64,000 bases of DNA from Hymenobacter cyanobacteriorum (GCF_022631375.1 NZ_JALBGC010000005.1:62001-126000); one strand, 5' to 3'. Positions 1-8,709 are shown, numbered from the stretch's first letter. Notes: generated from the letters alone by a model not told the origin. Translations and numbers: made by a program.

Positions 1-2
1 TC

Positions 3-1304
3 AACAAAGCGTACTTCAACCGGGTGTTGATGCCACTGGCCAACGGGCAGTACCCGGCCATTGGGACGGCTATTATGATGAGCAAGAATGACTACCCGGG
101 CGCTGGGGTGCCGGGCGTCATCAACAACCGCAACTACACCCTGCTGGCCGACCCCAGCATGACGCTGGCTTACCCCCGGCAAACGGTGGTGCTGGACAGC
201 GTGCGTCGCCGCGACCCCAAGGGCGCGTGGGTAACGGCCGACACGCTGCTGGCCCTGTCGCGGGTGCGCCTGCACGGCAAAGTGCTCAAAGGCGGTGTGC
301 TGAGCAGCAACTTCACGGGCCGGGCGCAGGTAACCATCTACGACAAGCCGACGACGGTGATGACGCTGGGCGATGAGGCGACGGACAGAAACGACCCCGA
401 TGACCCGGACGGCCCCCGGCCCGTGGAAGTGCAGGAAAGCATCATCTACGGCGGGCAGGCCGACGTGGTGAACGGACAATTCAGCCTGAGCTTCGTGGTG
501 CCTAAGGACATCAACTACAATGTGGGCGTGGGTAAAATCAGCCTCTATGCCGCCGATGCCAGCCACGGCACCGATGCCAATGGCTACCAGCTACCCAAAG
601 TAGGCGGAGCCTACAAGGGCGCACCCAGCGACACCAAGCCGCCGGAAATTAACCTGTTCATGGACAGTGAGCAATTTGCTTTCGGGGGGCTCACGGCTCA
701 GAATACCACCTTGCTCGCAAAGCTGCAGGACGAAAGCGGCATCAACACCACCGGCGCGGGCATCGGGCACGACATCACGGCCATTCTCGACCACGACCCC
801 ACCAAACTGCTGGTGCTAAACGATACGTATGTGGCCAACGTGGGCGACTTCACCACTGGCCGCGTAAACAACCCGTACAAGTCGCTGTCGGCCGGGCCGC
901 ACTCGCTCACGCTCAAGGCCTGGGATACCTACAATAACTCGGCCGAGCGCACCATTGAATTTGTGGTGGCCCACGACGAAAAGCTGGCCCTCGACCATGT
1001 GCTGAACTACCCCAATCCGTTTGCCCACCATACCACGTTCTTTTTCGAGCACAACCAGGCCGGGGCCGAGCCCGACAACCTCGACGTGCAAGTGCAGATT
1101 TTTACGGTAGCCGGCCACTTGGTGCGCACCCTGAACACCAGTGTTGCCACCACCGATGGCTACTCGCGCAGCCTGAGCTGGGACGGCCGCGACGATTTCG
1201 ACGACCCGCTGGCCCGGGGCGTGTACGTGTACCGCCTCACGGTGCGCTCGCAGCGCACCCAAACCGTAGCTTCGAAGTACGACAAGCTCGTCATTCTCAA
1301 TTAA
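3..1304 (+). CDS. porU: T9SS sortase PorU, C-terminal part (gene runs in from left)
   Basis: Codons are open and in frame from base 3, so the gene begins before the window; the last 433 residues are visible. I read it as PorU, the C25 gingipain-family sortase of the type IX secretion system, which acts on the outer face of the outer membrane, removes C-terminal sorting domains and attaches cargo to the surface. The visible part opens with the end of the protease domain (NRVLMPLANGQYPAIG), continues as a beta-rich region, and ends with a FlgD-like Ig domain (YPNPF, LSWDGRDD, GVYVYRLTV). The catalytic Cys and His lie upstream and cannot be checked. The next gene, porV 57 bp downstream, is the usual neighbour of porU in Bacteroidota and strongly supports the call. 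Confidence 0.88.
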   Translation, partial: NKAYFNRVLMPLANGQYPAIGTAIMMSKNDYPGAGVPGVINNRNYTLLADPSMTLAYPRQTVVLDSVRRRDPKGAWVTADTLLALSRVRLHGKVLKGGVLSSNFTGRAQVTIYDKPTTVMTLGDEATDRNDPDDPDGPRPVEVQESIIYGGQADVVNGQFSLSFVVPKDINYNVGVGKISLYAADASHGTDANGYQLPKVGGAYKGAPSDTKPPEINLFMDSEQFAFGGLTAQNTTLLAKLQDESGINTTGAGIGHDITAILDHDPTKLLVLNDTYVANVGDFTTGRVNNPYKSLSAGPHSLTLKAWDTYNNSAERTIEFVVAHDEKLALDHVLNYPNPFAHHTTFFFEHNQAGAEPDNLDVQVQIFTVAGHLVRTLNTSVATTDGYSRSLSWDGRDDFDDPLARGVYVYRLTVRSQRTQTVASKYDKLVILN

Positions 1305-1361
1305 TCTAATTTCCGCCTTTCTTTGCGCCCCGGCCGCGCCCTGGCCCCATTGTTTCCCCTT

Positions 1362-2615
1362 ATGCAAGTACTCGTTTCGCGTTCGCGCCTGGCCCTGGCG
1401 GCGGGCCTGCTGGCTTCGGCAGCCACGGCCCAGGCCCAGAATCAAGCCAACCCCCACACCATCACCACGGCAGTGCCCATCCTCACACTGGCCCCCGATG
1501 CCCGCTCGTCGGCCCTCGGCGATGCCGGGGTAGCTACCTCGCCCGATGCCAACGCCTCGTACTTCAACCCCGGCAAGCTGGGCTTCGTGCCCTACAAATA
1601 CTCGGTGGGCGTGTCGTATTCGCCCTGGCTGCGCAACATCACCGACGACATGAGCATTTCCTACCTGTCGGGCTACGGCAAAGTGGGGGCGCGCTCGGCA
1701 TTTGGGGCTTCGCTCATGTATTTCGACCTGGGCACCATCGACTACCGCACGGCCAACAACACGCCCTACGGCTCGTTCAGCCCCAAGGAGTATGCTTTTG
1801 CGGTGTCGTACGGCCTGCAGCTCACGGATAATCTGGGCGTGGGCGTGTCGGCCCGCTACATCCGCTCCAATCTGGTGGGGGCCATCAACGGCAACGATGC
1901 CAAACCCGGTAACGCGGCGGCCGTCGACCTGGGCATGTACTACCACAAGGACCTGACCGTGGGCACCGGCATCTACAACCTGGCGCTGGGCGCGGCCGTG
2001 AGCAACCTGGGTAACAAGATTACCTATACCGACCCCACCAACCCGAGCTTCCTGCCTACTACGCTGAAGCTGGGTACGGCCATCACCCGCGAGATTGACC
2101 AGTACAACAAAATCACGCTGGCCTTCGATGCCAGCAAGCTGCTGGTGCCTTCGCCTTACTACGAGGAGCTGATTGTGGGTGGCACCCAGGCCGAGCGCGA
2201 CGCGCAACTAGAGCGCATCAAAGCCAAAAATCAGGAACTGAACCGACAGGGAATCGTGGGCGCGCTGTTCAGCTCGTTCGGCGACGCGCCGGGCGGCTTC
2301 AAGGAGGAGCTGCGCGAGATTGTGCTCTCGACCGGACTCGAATACAACTACAACGACCTGCTGTACGCCCGCGGCGGCTACTTCTACGAAGCCCCCGACA
2401 AGGGCGACCGCCAGTACGTGAGCCTGGGCCTGGGCGTGCGCTACCAGGTGTTCGGCATCGACGGTACCTACCTGGTGCCCACCGGCAGCGGCACCAAAAA
2501 CAACCCGCTGGCCCAAACCATTCGCATCGGCCTGCACTTCAACCTGAACAAGCTCGCCGATGCCTTCGACGAGAACGGCGCGGGCGGCACCGGCGGCGAA
2601 ACGCCGTCGAACTAG
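1362..2615 (+). CDS. porV: T9SS outer membrane protein PorV (LptO)
   Basis: PorV is the outer-membrane beta-barrel shuttle that delivers T9SS cargo from the translocon to the PorU attachment complex. The ATG at 1362 gives 417 residues with a good signal peptide (SRLALAAGLLASAATAQAQ); an earlier TTG in the same frame would only add residues ahead of the signal. After the signal come the family's characteristic N-terminal segments (TAVPILTLAPDARSSALGDAG, read in two parts around residue 40-60; ANASYFNPGKLGF) and a barrel of alternating beta-strands ending in IRIGLHFNLNKL. It follows porU by 57 bp and is probably co-transcribed; a weak -7-like TTTCTTTG lies in the gap. Length is normal for the family. 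Confidence 0.93.
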   Translation: MQVLVSRSRLALAAGLLASAATAQAQNQANPHTITTAVPILTLAPDARSSALGDAGVATSPDANASYFNPGKLGFVPYKYSVGVSYSPWLRNITDDMSISYLSGYGKVGARSAFGASLMYFDLGTIDYRTANNTPYGSFSPKEYAFAVSYGLQLTDNLGVGVSARYIRSNLVGAINGNDAKPGNAAAVDLGMYYHKDLTVGTGIYNLALGAAVSNLGNKITYTDPTNPSFLPTTLKLGTAITREIDQYNKITLAFDASKLLVPSPYYEELIVGGTQAERDAQLERIKAKNQELNRQGIVGALFSSFGDAPGGFKEELREIVLSTGLEYNYNDLLYARGGYFYEAPDKGDRQYVSLGLGVRYQVFGIDGTYLVPTGSGTKNNPLAQTIRIGLHFNLNKLADAFDENGAGGTGGETPSN

Positions 2616-2633
2616 GTTCACGACTTACACTCG

Positions 2634-2728
2634 GAACGTCATGCTGAGCTTGCCGAAGCAGCTCTACCGCGCTAGTAATTAAGTTACTACAGCGGTAGAG
2701 CTGCTTCGGCAAGCTCAGCATGACGTTC
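2634..2728. repeat. Intergenic palindrome, family A (copy 1)
   Basis: About 95 bp forming one long near-perfect hairpin. The left arm begins GAACGTCATGCTGAGC and the right arm ends in its reverse complement; a short AT-rich loop (AGTAATTAAGTTACT) itself has dyad symmetry. Closely related copies lie near 14.5, 15.7 and 32.1 kb. It sits between porV and the M16-like gene. Confidence 0.93.
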
Positions 2729-2749
2729 TTTTCATTACGCTGCTATTTC

Positions 2750-4051
2750 ATGTCTGAATTCCAAATGCTCGACCGTACCCTTGCCCCGCCCGTGCAGCCG
2801 CTGGCCCGCGTGGCCCTGCCCGCCGCCGAGGTGCTGCACCTGCCCAGCGGCGCCCGCCTGCACGTGCTGGCCAACGATGCCCAGCCCGTGGTGCGCCTGC
2901 AGGCCGTATTCAGAGCCGGCAAGCTGGCCGAGCCCACTCCCGGGCTGGCTTCCATCACGGCCCGCATGCTGCTGGAAGGCACCACCACCCGCACCGCCCG
3001 CCAGATTGCCGACGAAGTGGCTTTCTACGGCGCCTCGCTGGAGTGCGACTCTGGCTTCGACCGTTCTACGCTCACGCTTTACTGCCTCACGCGCCACCTG
3101 CCCACGCTACTGCCGCTAGTGCTCGATGTGCTGACCAACCCCGCCTTCCCGGAAGCCGAGCTGCAGCAGCTGAAAACCCGCACCATCCAGAACGTGCGCG
3201 TGGAGCGCCAGAAAACCAGCTACCTCGCTACTGAGCGCTTCAATGAGCTGCAGTTTGGGGCCGATACCGCCTACGGCCGGCCCTTTGACGAAGCTGCCTA
3301 CCAAAGCCTGACCGCCGAACAGGCCCGCGAATTTCATCGCGCCGCCTACTCGCTGGCCAATGCGGAAATCTTCCTGTGCGGCGATGTGGCTGCCGAGCGC
3401 GACCTGGTGGCGCAGGCCTTCAGGACCGATGCGCTGGCCGGCGCGGCCCTGCCCGCGCCCTCCGTGGTGCTGCCGGAAACCGTGGCCGCCGCGCCCGACC
3501 GCGTGGCCGTGCCTGGCAGCCTGCAGGCTTCCATTCGGATGGGCCGGCTATGGCCCGCGCCCACGCACCCCGACACCCACCGCCTGAAACTGCTGGTGAA
3601 TGTGCTGGGCGGCTACTTTGGCTCGCGTCTGATGCGCAACATTCGCGAAGACAAGGGATTGACTTATGGAATCTACGCCAGCGTGGCCCCGCGCGAACAC
3701 GGCACTTCGCTCGTCATCGGCACCGATGTGAAAGGCGAAAGCGCTGACTTTGCGGTGAGTGAGATTGAGCTGGAGCTGCGCCGGTTGCAGGAAGAGCCCA
3801 TTCCGGCCGAGGAGCTGGAAACGGTGAAAAACTACCTGCTCGGCAAGTTTGCCAACGAACTGTCCACCGTCTTCGAACAGTGTGACAAATACAAGAACCT
3901 GGTATTCTTGGGCCTGCCTGCTGATTACTACACCCAGTTTGTGCAGCAAACCGAAGCCACCGATGCCGAGACGCTACAGGCGCTGGCGCAACAGTACCTG
4001 AGCCCTGCGGAACTACAGGTAGTGGTAGCCGGGCCGGCAGCTGGCGTTTAG
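2750..4051 (+). CDS. M16-family peptidase-like protein without the HxxEH zinc motif
   Basis: A 433-residue protein with the two-lobed M16 (insulinase/pitrilysin) fold: N-terminal M16 domain about residues 25-170 and C-terminal inactive-type domain about 185-365 (GGYFGSRLMRNIREDKGLTY is the family's hallmark). Where active members have HxxEH, this one reads GLASITARMLLEGT, so both zinc histidines and the glutamate are missing. That is the pattern of the non-catalytic subunit in two-gene M16 pairs. No catalytic partner lies beside it here. I see no clear signal peptide, so the compartment is unclear. The ATG at 2750 was chosen because the earlier in-frame ATG at 2720 lies inside the palindromic repeat. 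A second palindrome directly follows the stop codon. Confidence 0.85.
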   Translation: MSEFQMLDRTLAPPVQPLARVALPAAEVLHLPSGARLHVLANDAQPVVRLQAVFRAGKLAEPTPGLASITARMLLEGTTTRTARQIADEVAFYGASLECDSGFDRSTLTLYCLTRHLPTLLPLVLDVLTNPAFPEAELQQLKTRTIQNVRVERQKTSYLATERFNELQFGADTAYGRPFDEAAYQSLTAEQAREFHRAAYSLANAEIFLCGDVAAERDLVAQAFRTDALAGAALPAPSVVLPETVAAAPDRVAVPGSLQASIRMGRLWPAPTHPDTHRLKLLVNVLGGYFGSRLMRNIREDKGLTYGIYASVAPREHGTSLVIGTDVKGESADFAVSEIELELRRLQEEPIPAEELETVKNYLLGKFANELSTVFEQCDKYKNLVFLGLPADYYTQFVQQTEATDAETLQALAQQYLSPAELQVVVAGPAAGV

Positions 4052-4052
4052 C

Positions 4053-4143
4053 CTGTCATCCTGAGCGCAGCGAAGGACCTTACCACGCCTGAACAGTCAT
4101 TGCCCGGGCGTGGTAAGGTCCTTCGCTGCGCTCAGGATGACAG
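4053..4143. repeat. Intergenic palindrome, family A' (CTGTCATCCTGAGCG type, copy 1)
   Basis: About 91 bp with arms CTGTCATCCTGAGCGCAGCG... and the exact reverse complement, and a short loop. It starts two bases after the M16-like stop codon and fills the gap to the convergent ndh gene. A second copy is at 17.4 kb. The arm core (CTGAGCGCAGCGAAG) resembles family A, so the two are probably related. Confidence 0.92.
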
Positions 4144-4161
4144 TTACTATTTACCGGCCAG

Positions 4162-5541
4162 TTATCGGCCAGCCGTTTCCTGAATCGCTGGCGGCGTGGC
4201 GTTGTACTCAGCCGTAGCGGTGCGGTGCTCGGCGGTTTTCTTCCCTTGGTCGTCCCTCACATCCTTGCGGCTGAAAGGGCGAATAATAAGCCGCAGCGCC
4301 TGGTCGGAACTGAAGTAGCTGAAAGCCCAGTCGACCAGGGCCACCACTTTGTTGCGGAAACCTACCAATGTCATCAGGTGCACAAACAGCCAGGTGAGCC
4401 AGCCGAAGAAGCCGCGGAAGTGAATGTCGCGCGGCAGGTCGACCACGGCCTTGTTGCGGCTCACGATGGCCATTGAGCCTTTGTTGTTGTACACAAAATC
4501 GAGGGGCTTTTCGAGGCGCAACATGCGCTGCAGGTTGGCCGCCAGGTGGTCGGCGTGCTGCTGGGCCACGGGCGCGAGCATGGGCAGGCCTTTGGGCATG
4601 TCGGCCGTCGTCATGTTGGCCACGTCGCCGATGGCGAAGATGTTGTGCTGGCCCTGCACCAGGTTCCAGCCGTTCACGGTGATGCGCTTGTTGCGGGTGA
4701 CGGCCTCGGCGGGCAGGCCGGGCACTTCGGCTCCGTTCACGCCGGCTGCCCACACTAGGTTTTCGGTTGGGATGAATTCAGTGTCGGAATAGTACGCCTT
4801 ACCATCCTCGTAGCGCTTAATGGACGTGTTGAGGTGCACGAGCACGCCCAACTCGTCCATGTAGCGCTTGGCATCGGCCTGCGAGGCGGGCGACATCGGC
4901 CCGAGGAGCGCCGGCCCGGCTTCCACCAGAAAAATCTGCATCCGGCGCAGGTCCAGCTCGGGATAGTCTTTGGGCAGCACGTGCTTGCGCATCTCGGCCA
5001 GCGAACCGCTTATTTCGACGCCCGTGGGGCCGCCGCCCACCACCACAATGTTCAGCAGCGCCTGCCGCTCGGCCGGGTCGCTGGTGAGCAGGGCTTTCTC
5101 AAAGTTCTGGAAAATGAAGCTGCGTAGGTTCAGCGCATTTGGGATACTCTTGATTTGCATGGCGTTGCGCTCAATGCTCTCCATCCCGAAAAAATTGGTG
5201 AGCGAGCCCGTGGCCAGCACCAGATAATCGTATCGAATATCGCCAACGCTGGTAATGAGCGTATTAGCGGCTGGGTCGACGCGCTGCACGTCGGCCATGC
5301 GGTAGAAGAAATTTTGCTGCCCCGCGAAAATTTTGCGAATGGGGTAGGCAATGCTGTCGGCCTCCAGGGCTCCGGTAGCAACCTGGTACAGCAGCGGCTG
5401 GAAGTTGTGGTAGTTGTTGCGGTCGACGACGACCACCTGCACCGGCGCTTTGCGCAATGCCTGCGCCAAGCGAAGGCCGCCAAAGCCGCAACCCACAATA
5501 ACGACGCGGGGCTTGTCCGAAACGGGAAGATTGGTATCCAT
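4162..5541 (-). CDS. ndh: Type II NADH:quinone oxidoreductase (NDH-2)
   Basis: NDH-2 is a single-subunit, FAD-containing enzyme that passes electrons from NADH to quinone at the inner face of the cytoplasmic membrane without pumping protons. The 459-residue protein has the FAD-binding Rossmann motif VGCGFGG near residue 16, the NAD-binding motif VVVGGGPTGVE mid-protein, and the FAD-ribityl motif FAIGDVA near residue 310. The C-terminal part (FFGWLTWLFVHLMTLVGF) is a hydrophobic/amphipathic membrane anchor, as in family members. Start: the longest frame begins with TTG at 5553, but ATG at 5541 is better placed after a -7-like TAGAGTTTG at 5558-5566. The window also holds nuoM and nuoN, so both coupled and uncoupled NADH oxidation are likely. 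Confidence 0.93.
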   Translation of the reverse strand: MDTNLPVSDKPRVVIVGCGFGGLRLAQALRKAPVQVVVVDRNNYHNFQPLLYQVATGALEADSIAYPIRKIFAGQQNFFYRMADVQRVDPAANTLITSVGDIRYDYLVLATGSLTNFFGMESIERNAMQIKSIPNALNLRSFIFQNFEKALLTSDPAERQALLNIVVVGGGPTGVEISGSLAEMRKHVLPKDYPELDLRRMQIFLVEAGPALLGPMSPASQADAKRYMDELGVLVHLNTSIKRYEDGKAYYSDTEFIPTENLVWAAGVNGAEVPGLPAEAVTRNKRITVNGWNLVQGQHNIFAIGDVANMTTADMPKGLPMLAPVAQQHADHLAANLQRMLRLEKPLDFVYNNKGSMAIVSRNKAVVDLPRDIHFRGFFGWLTWLFVHLMTLVGFRNKVVALVDWAFSYFSSDQALRLIIRPFSRKDVRDDQGKKTAEHRTATAEYNATPPAIQETAGR

Positions 5542-5557
5542 AGAGTTGAGCAAGGTG

Positions 5558-5566
5558 CAAACTCTA
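5558..5566 (-). promoter_or_regulatory. Possible -7 element for ndh
   Basis: Reading the minus strand gives TAGAGTTTG, the Bacteroidota -7 consensus TAnnTTTG with one extra spacer base. It would place the transcript start about 10-12 bases before the ATG at 5541. No clear -33 element is visible. Confidence 0.35.
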
Positions 5567-5617
5567 GGTAAACCGGAAATAGCCGCCTGCGGTTACCGGA
5601 ATAAGCGAATATTCCGC

Positions 5618-6307
5618 TTAGTAATCGTCGTTGCTGGCCTTTTTCTTAAACTCGCCGTTTTTCACCTGCTGAACCAGCTTCAGCCAGCTGAAGGGGTTCA
5701 GCAGCGGGTTGTTGGAATACTGGTTGGGTGCCATGCCCATTTTGCGGTCGTAGTCGAGGCTTTGGTTGCTCATCGTCTGGCGGAAGTTGGCCGTGGCGCC
5801 CATGGGCTGGGTGCGGAAAATCCGGTTCATCAGCTCTTCGTTCAGGTTGTCGGCGGCGGCGCTGCCGCGCTCGGTGGGCAGGCGCAGGGCCAGAAACGCC
5901 TTTTTGAAGTCGCGCTCGGTAGTGTAGGGAAACACGCGCACCTCGGGCAGCACGGTGGCATCCTCAATCAGTTGAATGACAACGGAGTAGCTCTGGCGGC
6001 GGAAGTCGGGCGGGATGACGATGGTCTGGTTGGCATAGCCCAGCGAGCGAATCACGATGCTGTCGCCGGCCAGCACGGCCATCGAAAAGTAACCGTAGAT
6101 GTTGGAGGTGGTGCCGCGCCCAGCCTTGGGCACGTAGATGCTGGCCCCGGGCACACCGAGCAGGCTGTCGCCGTTGGCCACAATGCCGGTGAACTGAATC
6201 ACCTGGCGCTTGCCCTGGGCGTGCGCGCCGGGCGCGGCCAGCAGCAGGCTCAGCAGGAGCACAGCAATAAAAACGGGAAGGCCGCGAAGGCGCAAGAAAT
6301 CAGGCAT
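5618..6307 (-). CDS. Secreted protein with a CarboxypepD_reg-like domain
   Basis: A 229-residue exported protein. After a signal peptide (LPVFIAVLLLSLLLAAPGAHAQ) there is a carboxypeptidase-regulatory-like beta-sandwich at about residues 35-120, recognisable by GVPGASIYVPKAGRGTTSN, YGYFSMAVLAGDSIVIRSLGY and the VLPEV strand end. The remaining 110 residues are hydrophilic with no family I recognise. In Bacteroidota such domains occur in surface and periplasmic proteins and often as the first domain of TonB-dependent receptors; the role of this one is unknown. Start is the ATG at 6307, since the upstream alternative is a TTG lying in the promoter. A perfect -7 element lies 19-26 bases upstream, divergent from that of the ArsR-type gene. 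Confidence 0.8.
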   Translation of the reverse strand: MPDFLRLRGLPVFIAVLLLSLLLAAPGAHAQGKRQVIQFTGIVANGDSLLGVPGASIYVPKAGRGTTSNIYGYFSMAVLAGDSIVIRSLGYANQTIVIPPDFRRQSYSVVIQLIEDATVLPEVRVFPYTTERDFKKAFLALRLPTERGSAAADNLNEELMNRIFRTQPMGATANFRQTMSNQSLDYDRKMGMAPNQYSNNPLLNPFSWLKLVQQVKNGEFKKKASNDDY

Positions 6308-6325
6308 ATTCAGATAGCGGAAGAA

Positions 6326-6333
6326 CAAATATA
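6326..6333 (-). promoter_or_regulatory. -7 promoter element TATATTTG for the CarboxypepD_reg gene
   Basis: The minus strand reads TATATTTG, an exact match to TAnnTTTG, 19 bases before the ATG at 6307. It is divergent from the promoter at 6358-6365. Confidence 0.6.
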
Positions 6334-6357
6334 CGCGTGCCGGAGCGGGGGCGTTGA

Positions 6358-6365
6358 TACCTTTG
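6358..6365 (+). promoter_or_regulatory. -7 promoter element TACCTTTG for the ArsR-type gene
   Basis: Exact TAnnTTTG match. The transcript should start a few bases downstream, at about 6370, which rules against the in-frame ATG codons at 6367 and 6373 and favours the ATG at 6409. Confidence 0.65.
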
Positions 6366-6408
6366 GATGAGAATGCACGAAGGGCGGAACTCCCTTCCCA
6401 GACAGCAG

Positions 6409-6795
6409 ATGCGCTTGAAACATTTCACGGTTGCTTTCGGGCAGCAACTTTTTAAATCGTTGGGCGACGAAAGCCGCGTCCGCATCCTGCATTTGCTGTG
6501 GCGCAACCGCGAAATGGTGGTGGCCGACCTCGAACAGGTGCTCGACTTTACGCAGACCAAAACCAGCCGGCAATTATCGTACTTGAAGAATGCAGGTTTG
6601 GTGAACGTGCGCCGGCTCGACAACTGGATGTACTACTCGCTGAAGGAAGAGACGGCCGAATTGCTGCAGCAGTTGCTGTCCCTGATGGAAAAAGACCCGC
6701 AGCTCACCCACGACCAGCAGATATACCAAACCCTGTGGTCGAACCGCGAACTGGCGGCGTATAAACTTCAAAACCGCCACTGGCACGGCCGGTAA
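6409..6795 (+). CDS. ArsR/SmtB-type winged-helix transcription regulator
   Basis: A 128-residue protein with an ArsR-type winged helix over about residues 5-85: helix 1 QLFKSLGDESRVRILHLLW, recognition helix LDFTQTKTSRQLSYLKNAGL, and wing VNVRRLDNWMYYSL. These regulators usually repress DNA and let go on binding a metal or other small ligand. I do not see the classic ELCVCDL cysteine motif (here MVVADLEQVL), so a metal ligand at that site is unlikely and the signal is unknown. The promoter places the start at 6409; two earlier ATGs overlap the promoter. Its divergent neighbour (5618-6307) may be a target. A palindrome follows the stop codon. Confidence 0.87.
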   Translation: MRLKHFTVAFGQQLFKSLGDESRVRILHLLWRNREMVVADLEQVLDFTQTKTSRQLSYLKNAGLVNVRRLDNWMYYSLKEETAELLQQLLSLMEKDPQLTHDQQIYQTLWSNRELAAYKLQNRHWHGR

Positions 6796-6810
6796 GAAGG
6801 GGAAAGTTAA

Positions 6811-6917
6811 AAAGGACCGTCATGCAGAGCGCAGCGAAGCATCTTTACCGTGCAACGCAATCAAAAAATAGTGGTGGCTGGCAAGATGCTTCGCTGCACT
6901 CTGTATGACGGTCCTTT
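6811..6917. repeat. Intergenic palindrome, family A variant (copy 2)
   Basis: About 107 bp with arms AAAGGACCGTCATGCAGAGC... and ...ATGACGGTCCTTT. It has the same AAGCATCTTTACCG core as family A but a larger, less symmetric loop and some arm mismatches, so it looks like an older or divergent member. Confidence 0.88.
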
Positions 6918-6973
6918 TTCGTGGAGAAGACCGCGCCCGGCAACGTGCGCGCCCGGCCTGCGTTCAAGCAAGC

Positions 6974-7294
6974 ATGACGCAGATTCGCCGCTTGTTTGTG
7001 TGTACCAACCAGAAATCCGGAGTTGGAGAAGCCGTAGCCAAGGCCCTGAAAAAGGAGCTGAAAATGCAGGGGCTGAAGAAGCTGCTGGTGGGCGGCGAGC
7101 GGCAGCAGGTACGCGTGCAAACCTGCAACTGCCTCGACCTGTGCAAGCAATGCAAAAAGGGGCCGGGCGCCGCGCTGGTGGTTTATCCCGATGGCATTGC
7201 CTACGGCAACGTGCGCCCCGCCGATGCGGCCGCGCTGGTAGGCGAATATCTGGGCCGGGGCCAGGTGGTAAAGCGCTTGCAGATTGAGGAATAA
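6974..7294 (+). CDS. Thioredoxin-like [2Fe-2S] ferredoxin
   Basis: A 106-residue cytoplasmic protein of the thioredoxin-like ferredoxin group. It starts with a beta-strand ending in a cysteine (RRLFVCTNQKSG, C10) and has a cysteine cluster TCNCLDLCKQCKKGPG at about residues 49-65, then the strand-turn VVYPDGIAYGNVRPAD typical of the family. Four of these cysteines would bind a [2Fe-2S] cluster. The electron partner is unknown; the flanking genes give no clue. The ATG at 6974 was chosen because the longer frame reaches back into the palindrome and lacks family resemblance. Confidence 0.85.
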   Translation: MTQIRRLFVCTNQKSGVGEAVAKALKKELKMQGLKKLLVGGERQQVRVQTCNCLDLCKQCKKGPGAALVVYPDGIAYGNVRPADAAALVGEYLGRGQVVKRLQIEE

Positions 7295-7412
7295 CGGCCC
7301 GGGCCACAGCCGTGCTGGCGACCGGGTTTGGTAAGAAGCCCGCCCTTGCCAACCGTGGGCCGGCTTAATCCGTTGATAGAGCAATTCATTTGATTTTCAC
7401 CCCACCGCTCCT

Positions 7413-8651
7413 ATGCGCTTTTCTCTCGCAGCCCTGCTTCTGACGGGGTTGGCTTACACTGCGGCCGCTCAGCCCGCCGCGCCTCCCGATTCTATTGTCA
7501 CCACGCCCGCTTCGGCCCCCGGGCTGGCCCCGCTGGCCACTCAAATGCAGCCGCGCGCTACCAAGTCGTTCGGCCAGCTGGGCAAGAACAAGACGCTGAC
7601 GCTGCTGCCGGTGCCGGTTATTTTTTACCAGGCCGAAACGGGCTTAGGCTACGGACTGGGAGCGCTGCTAAGCGGCCGTTTTTCGCAGGACACCCTCACC
7701 CGTCCCTCCAACGCCCGGGTGCAGTACTGGACGACGACCAAGGGACAGTCGCTGGTGCAGCTGGTGCACTCGATTTATACGCCGGGCGAGAAATTTTACC
7801 TCAATGGTGAAATCAGCGCTTACGACATTCTTCTGTACTACTATGGCAAGGGGCCGAACACGGCCAGCGCCAACGAGTCGGAAACCGACTACAAGCTGTT
7901 CATCATCAACCAGCGCGTGCAGAAGCTGATTGCGCCCAAACTGTTTTTCGGAGCACAGTATCGCTACACAAGCATCACCAATGTAAGCGCCCCCCCCAAA
8001 ACCACCGACGACCAGAACACGAACGTGTTTTACACCGACTCGCGCATGACCGAGCGCGAGCGCCAGAACACCCGCGTCTCGGGCCTCGGCCCGGCCATTA
8101 CGTACGACTCCCGCGACGTGCCTTTGGCGGCCTTCCACGGCGATTTGCTGGATTTTGGCGCCACTTTCAACGGCACCGGCCTGGGTTCGGACTACCGTTT
8201 CGTGCGCTATCAGCTTGATGCCCGCCACTTCCAGCCGCTGGGCTCGACGCGCACCATTCTGGCAGCCCAGTTTCTGGGGCAGTTCCACACCGGCGACGTA
8301 CCCTTCCGCGAATTGGCGGGCATTGGGGCCAACCTCGGCGGCACGCTCTACAACAACGGCAACCTGCTGCGCGGCATCTACGAGCAGCGTTACCGCGACC
8401 GCCAGATGATTATGTTCCAGGCCGAAATTCGTCAGAAACTGTTCTGGCGCATCGATGGAGCCATATTTGGCGGCGTGGGCAACGTGAACCAGTACATCGA
8501 TAAGTTTGCCCTGAAAGACACGAAGTACGCCGGCGGCGCGGGCATTCGCTTCAACTTCATCCGCCGCGACCGCGTGAACCTGCGTCTCGACTACGCCGCC
8601 GGTTCGGGTAGCTCGCCGGGCATCCTTTTTGCCATCGGCGAAGCCTTCTAA
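7413..8651 (+). CDS. Omp85/BamA-type outer membrane beta-barrel protein
   Basis: A 412-residue outer-membrane protein. A signal peptide (MRFSLAALLLTGLAYTAAAQ) is followed by a proline-rich stretch and a 16-strand-type surface antigen barrel (about residues 55-412). Family signs are LPVPVIFYQAETGLGYG near the start of the barrel, GLGPAITYDSRDVP in mid-barrel, and the terminal GGAGIRFNFIRRDRVNLRLDYA before a final strand ending in F. There is no room for POTRA domains, so it is not BamA itself; it resembles the short POTRA-less Omp85 proteins common in Bacteroidota, whose role is unknown. A strong hairpin terminator follows. Confidence 0.85.
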   Translation: MRFSLAALLLTGLAYTAAAQPAAPPDSIVTTPASAPGLAPLATQMQPRATKSFGQLGKNKTLTLLPVPVIFYQAETGLGYGLGALLSGRFSQDTLTRPSNARVQYWTTTKGQSLVQLVHSIYTPGEKFYLNGEISAYDILLYYYGKGPNTASANESETDYKLFIINQRVQKLIAPKLFFGAQYRYTSITNVSAPPKTTDDQNTNVFYTDSRMTERERQNTRVSGLGPAITYDSRDVPLAAFHGDLLDFGATFNGTGLGSDYRFVRYQLDARHFQPLGSTRTILAAQFLGQFHTGDVPFRELAGIGANLGGTLYNNGNLLRGIYEQRYRDRQMIMFQAEIRQKLFWRIDGAIFGGVGNVNQYIDKFALKDTKYAGGAGIRFNFIRRDRVNLRLDYAAGSGSSPGILFAIGEAF

Positions 8652-8667
8652 GGTTGACTGTTGAAAA

Positions 8668-8709
8668 GAAAAAGCCTCTTCCAGCAAATGGAGGAGGCTT
8701 TTTCTTTTT
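8668..8709 (+). terminator. Rho-independent terminator after the Omp85-type gene
   Basis: Hairpin arms AAAGCCTCTTCC and GGAGGAGGCTTT around a short loop, then a run of T (TTTTTCTTTTT). Confidence 0.85.

Noticed and set aside
816..2207. Long minus-strand frame (463 residues) antisense to porU/porV
   Set aside because: Arg/Gly/Val/Gln-rich, no recognisable motif, and it lies opposite two well-supported genes; a by-product of high GC content.
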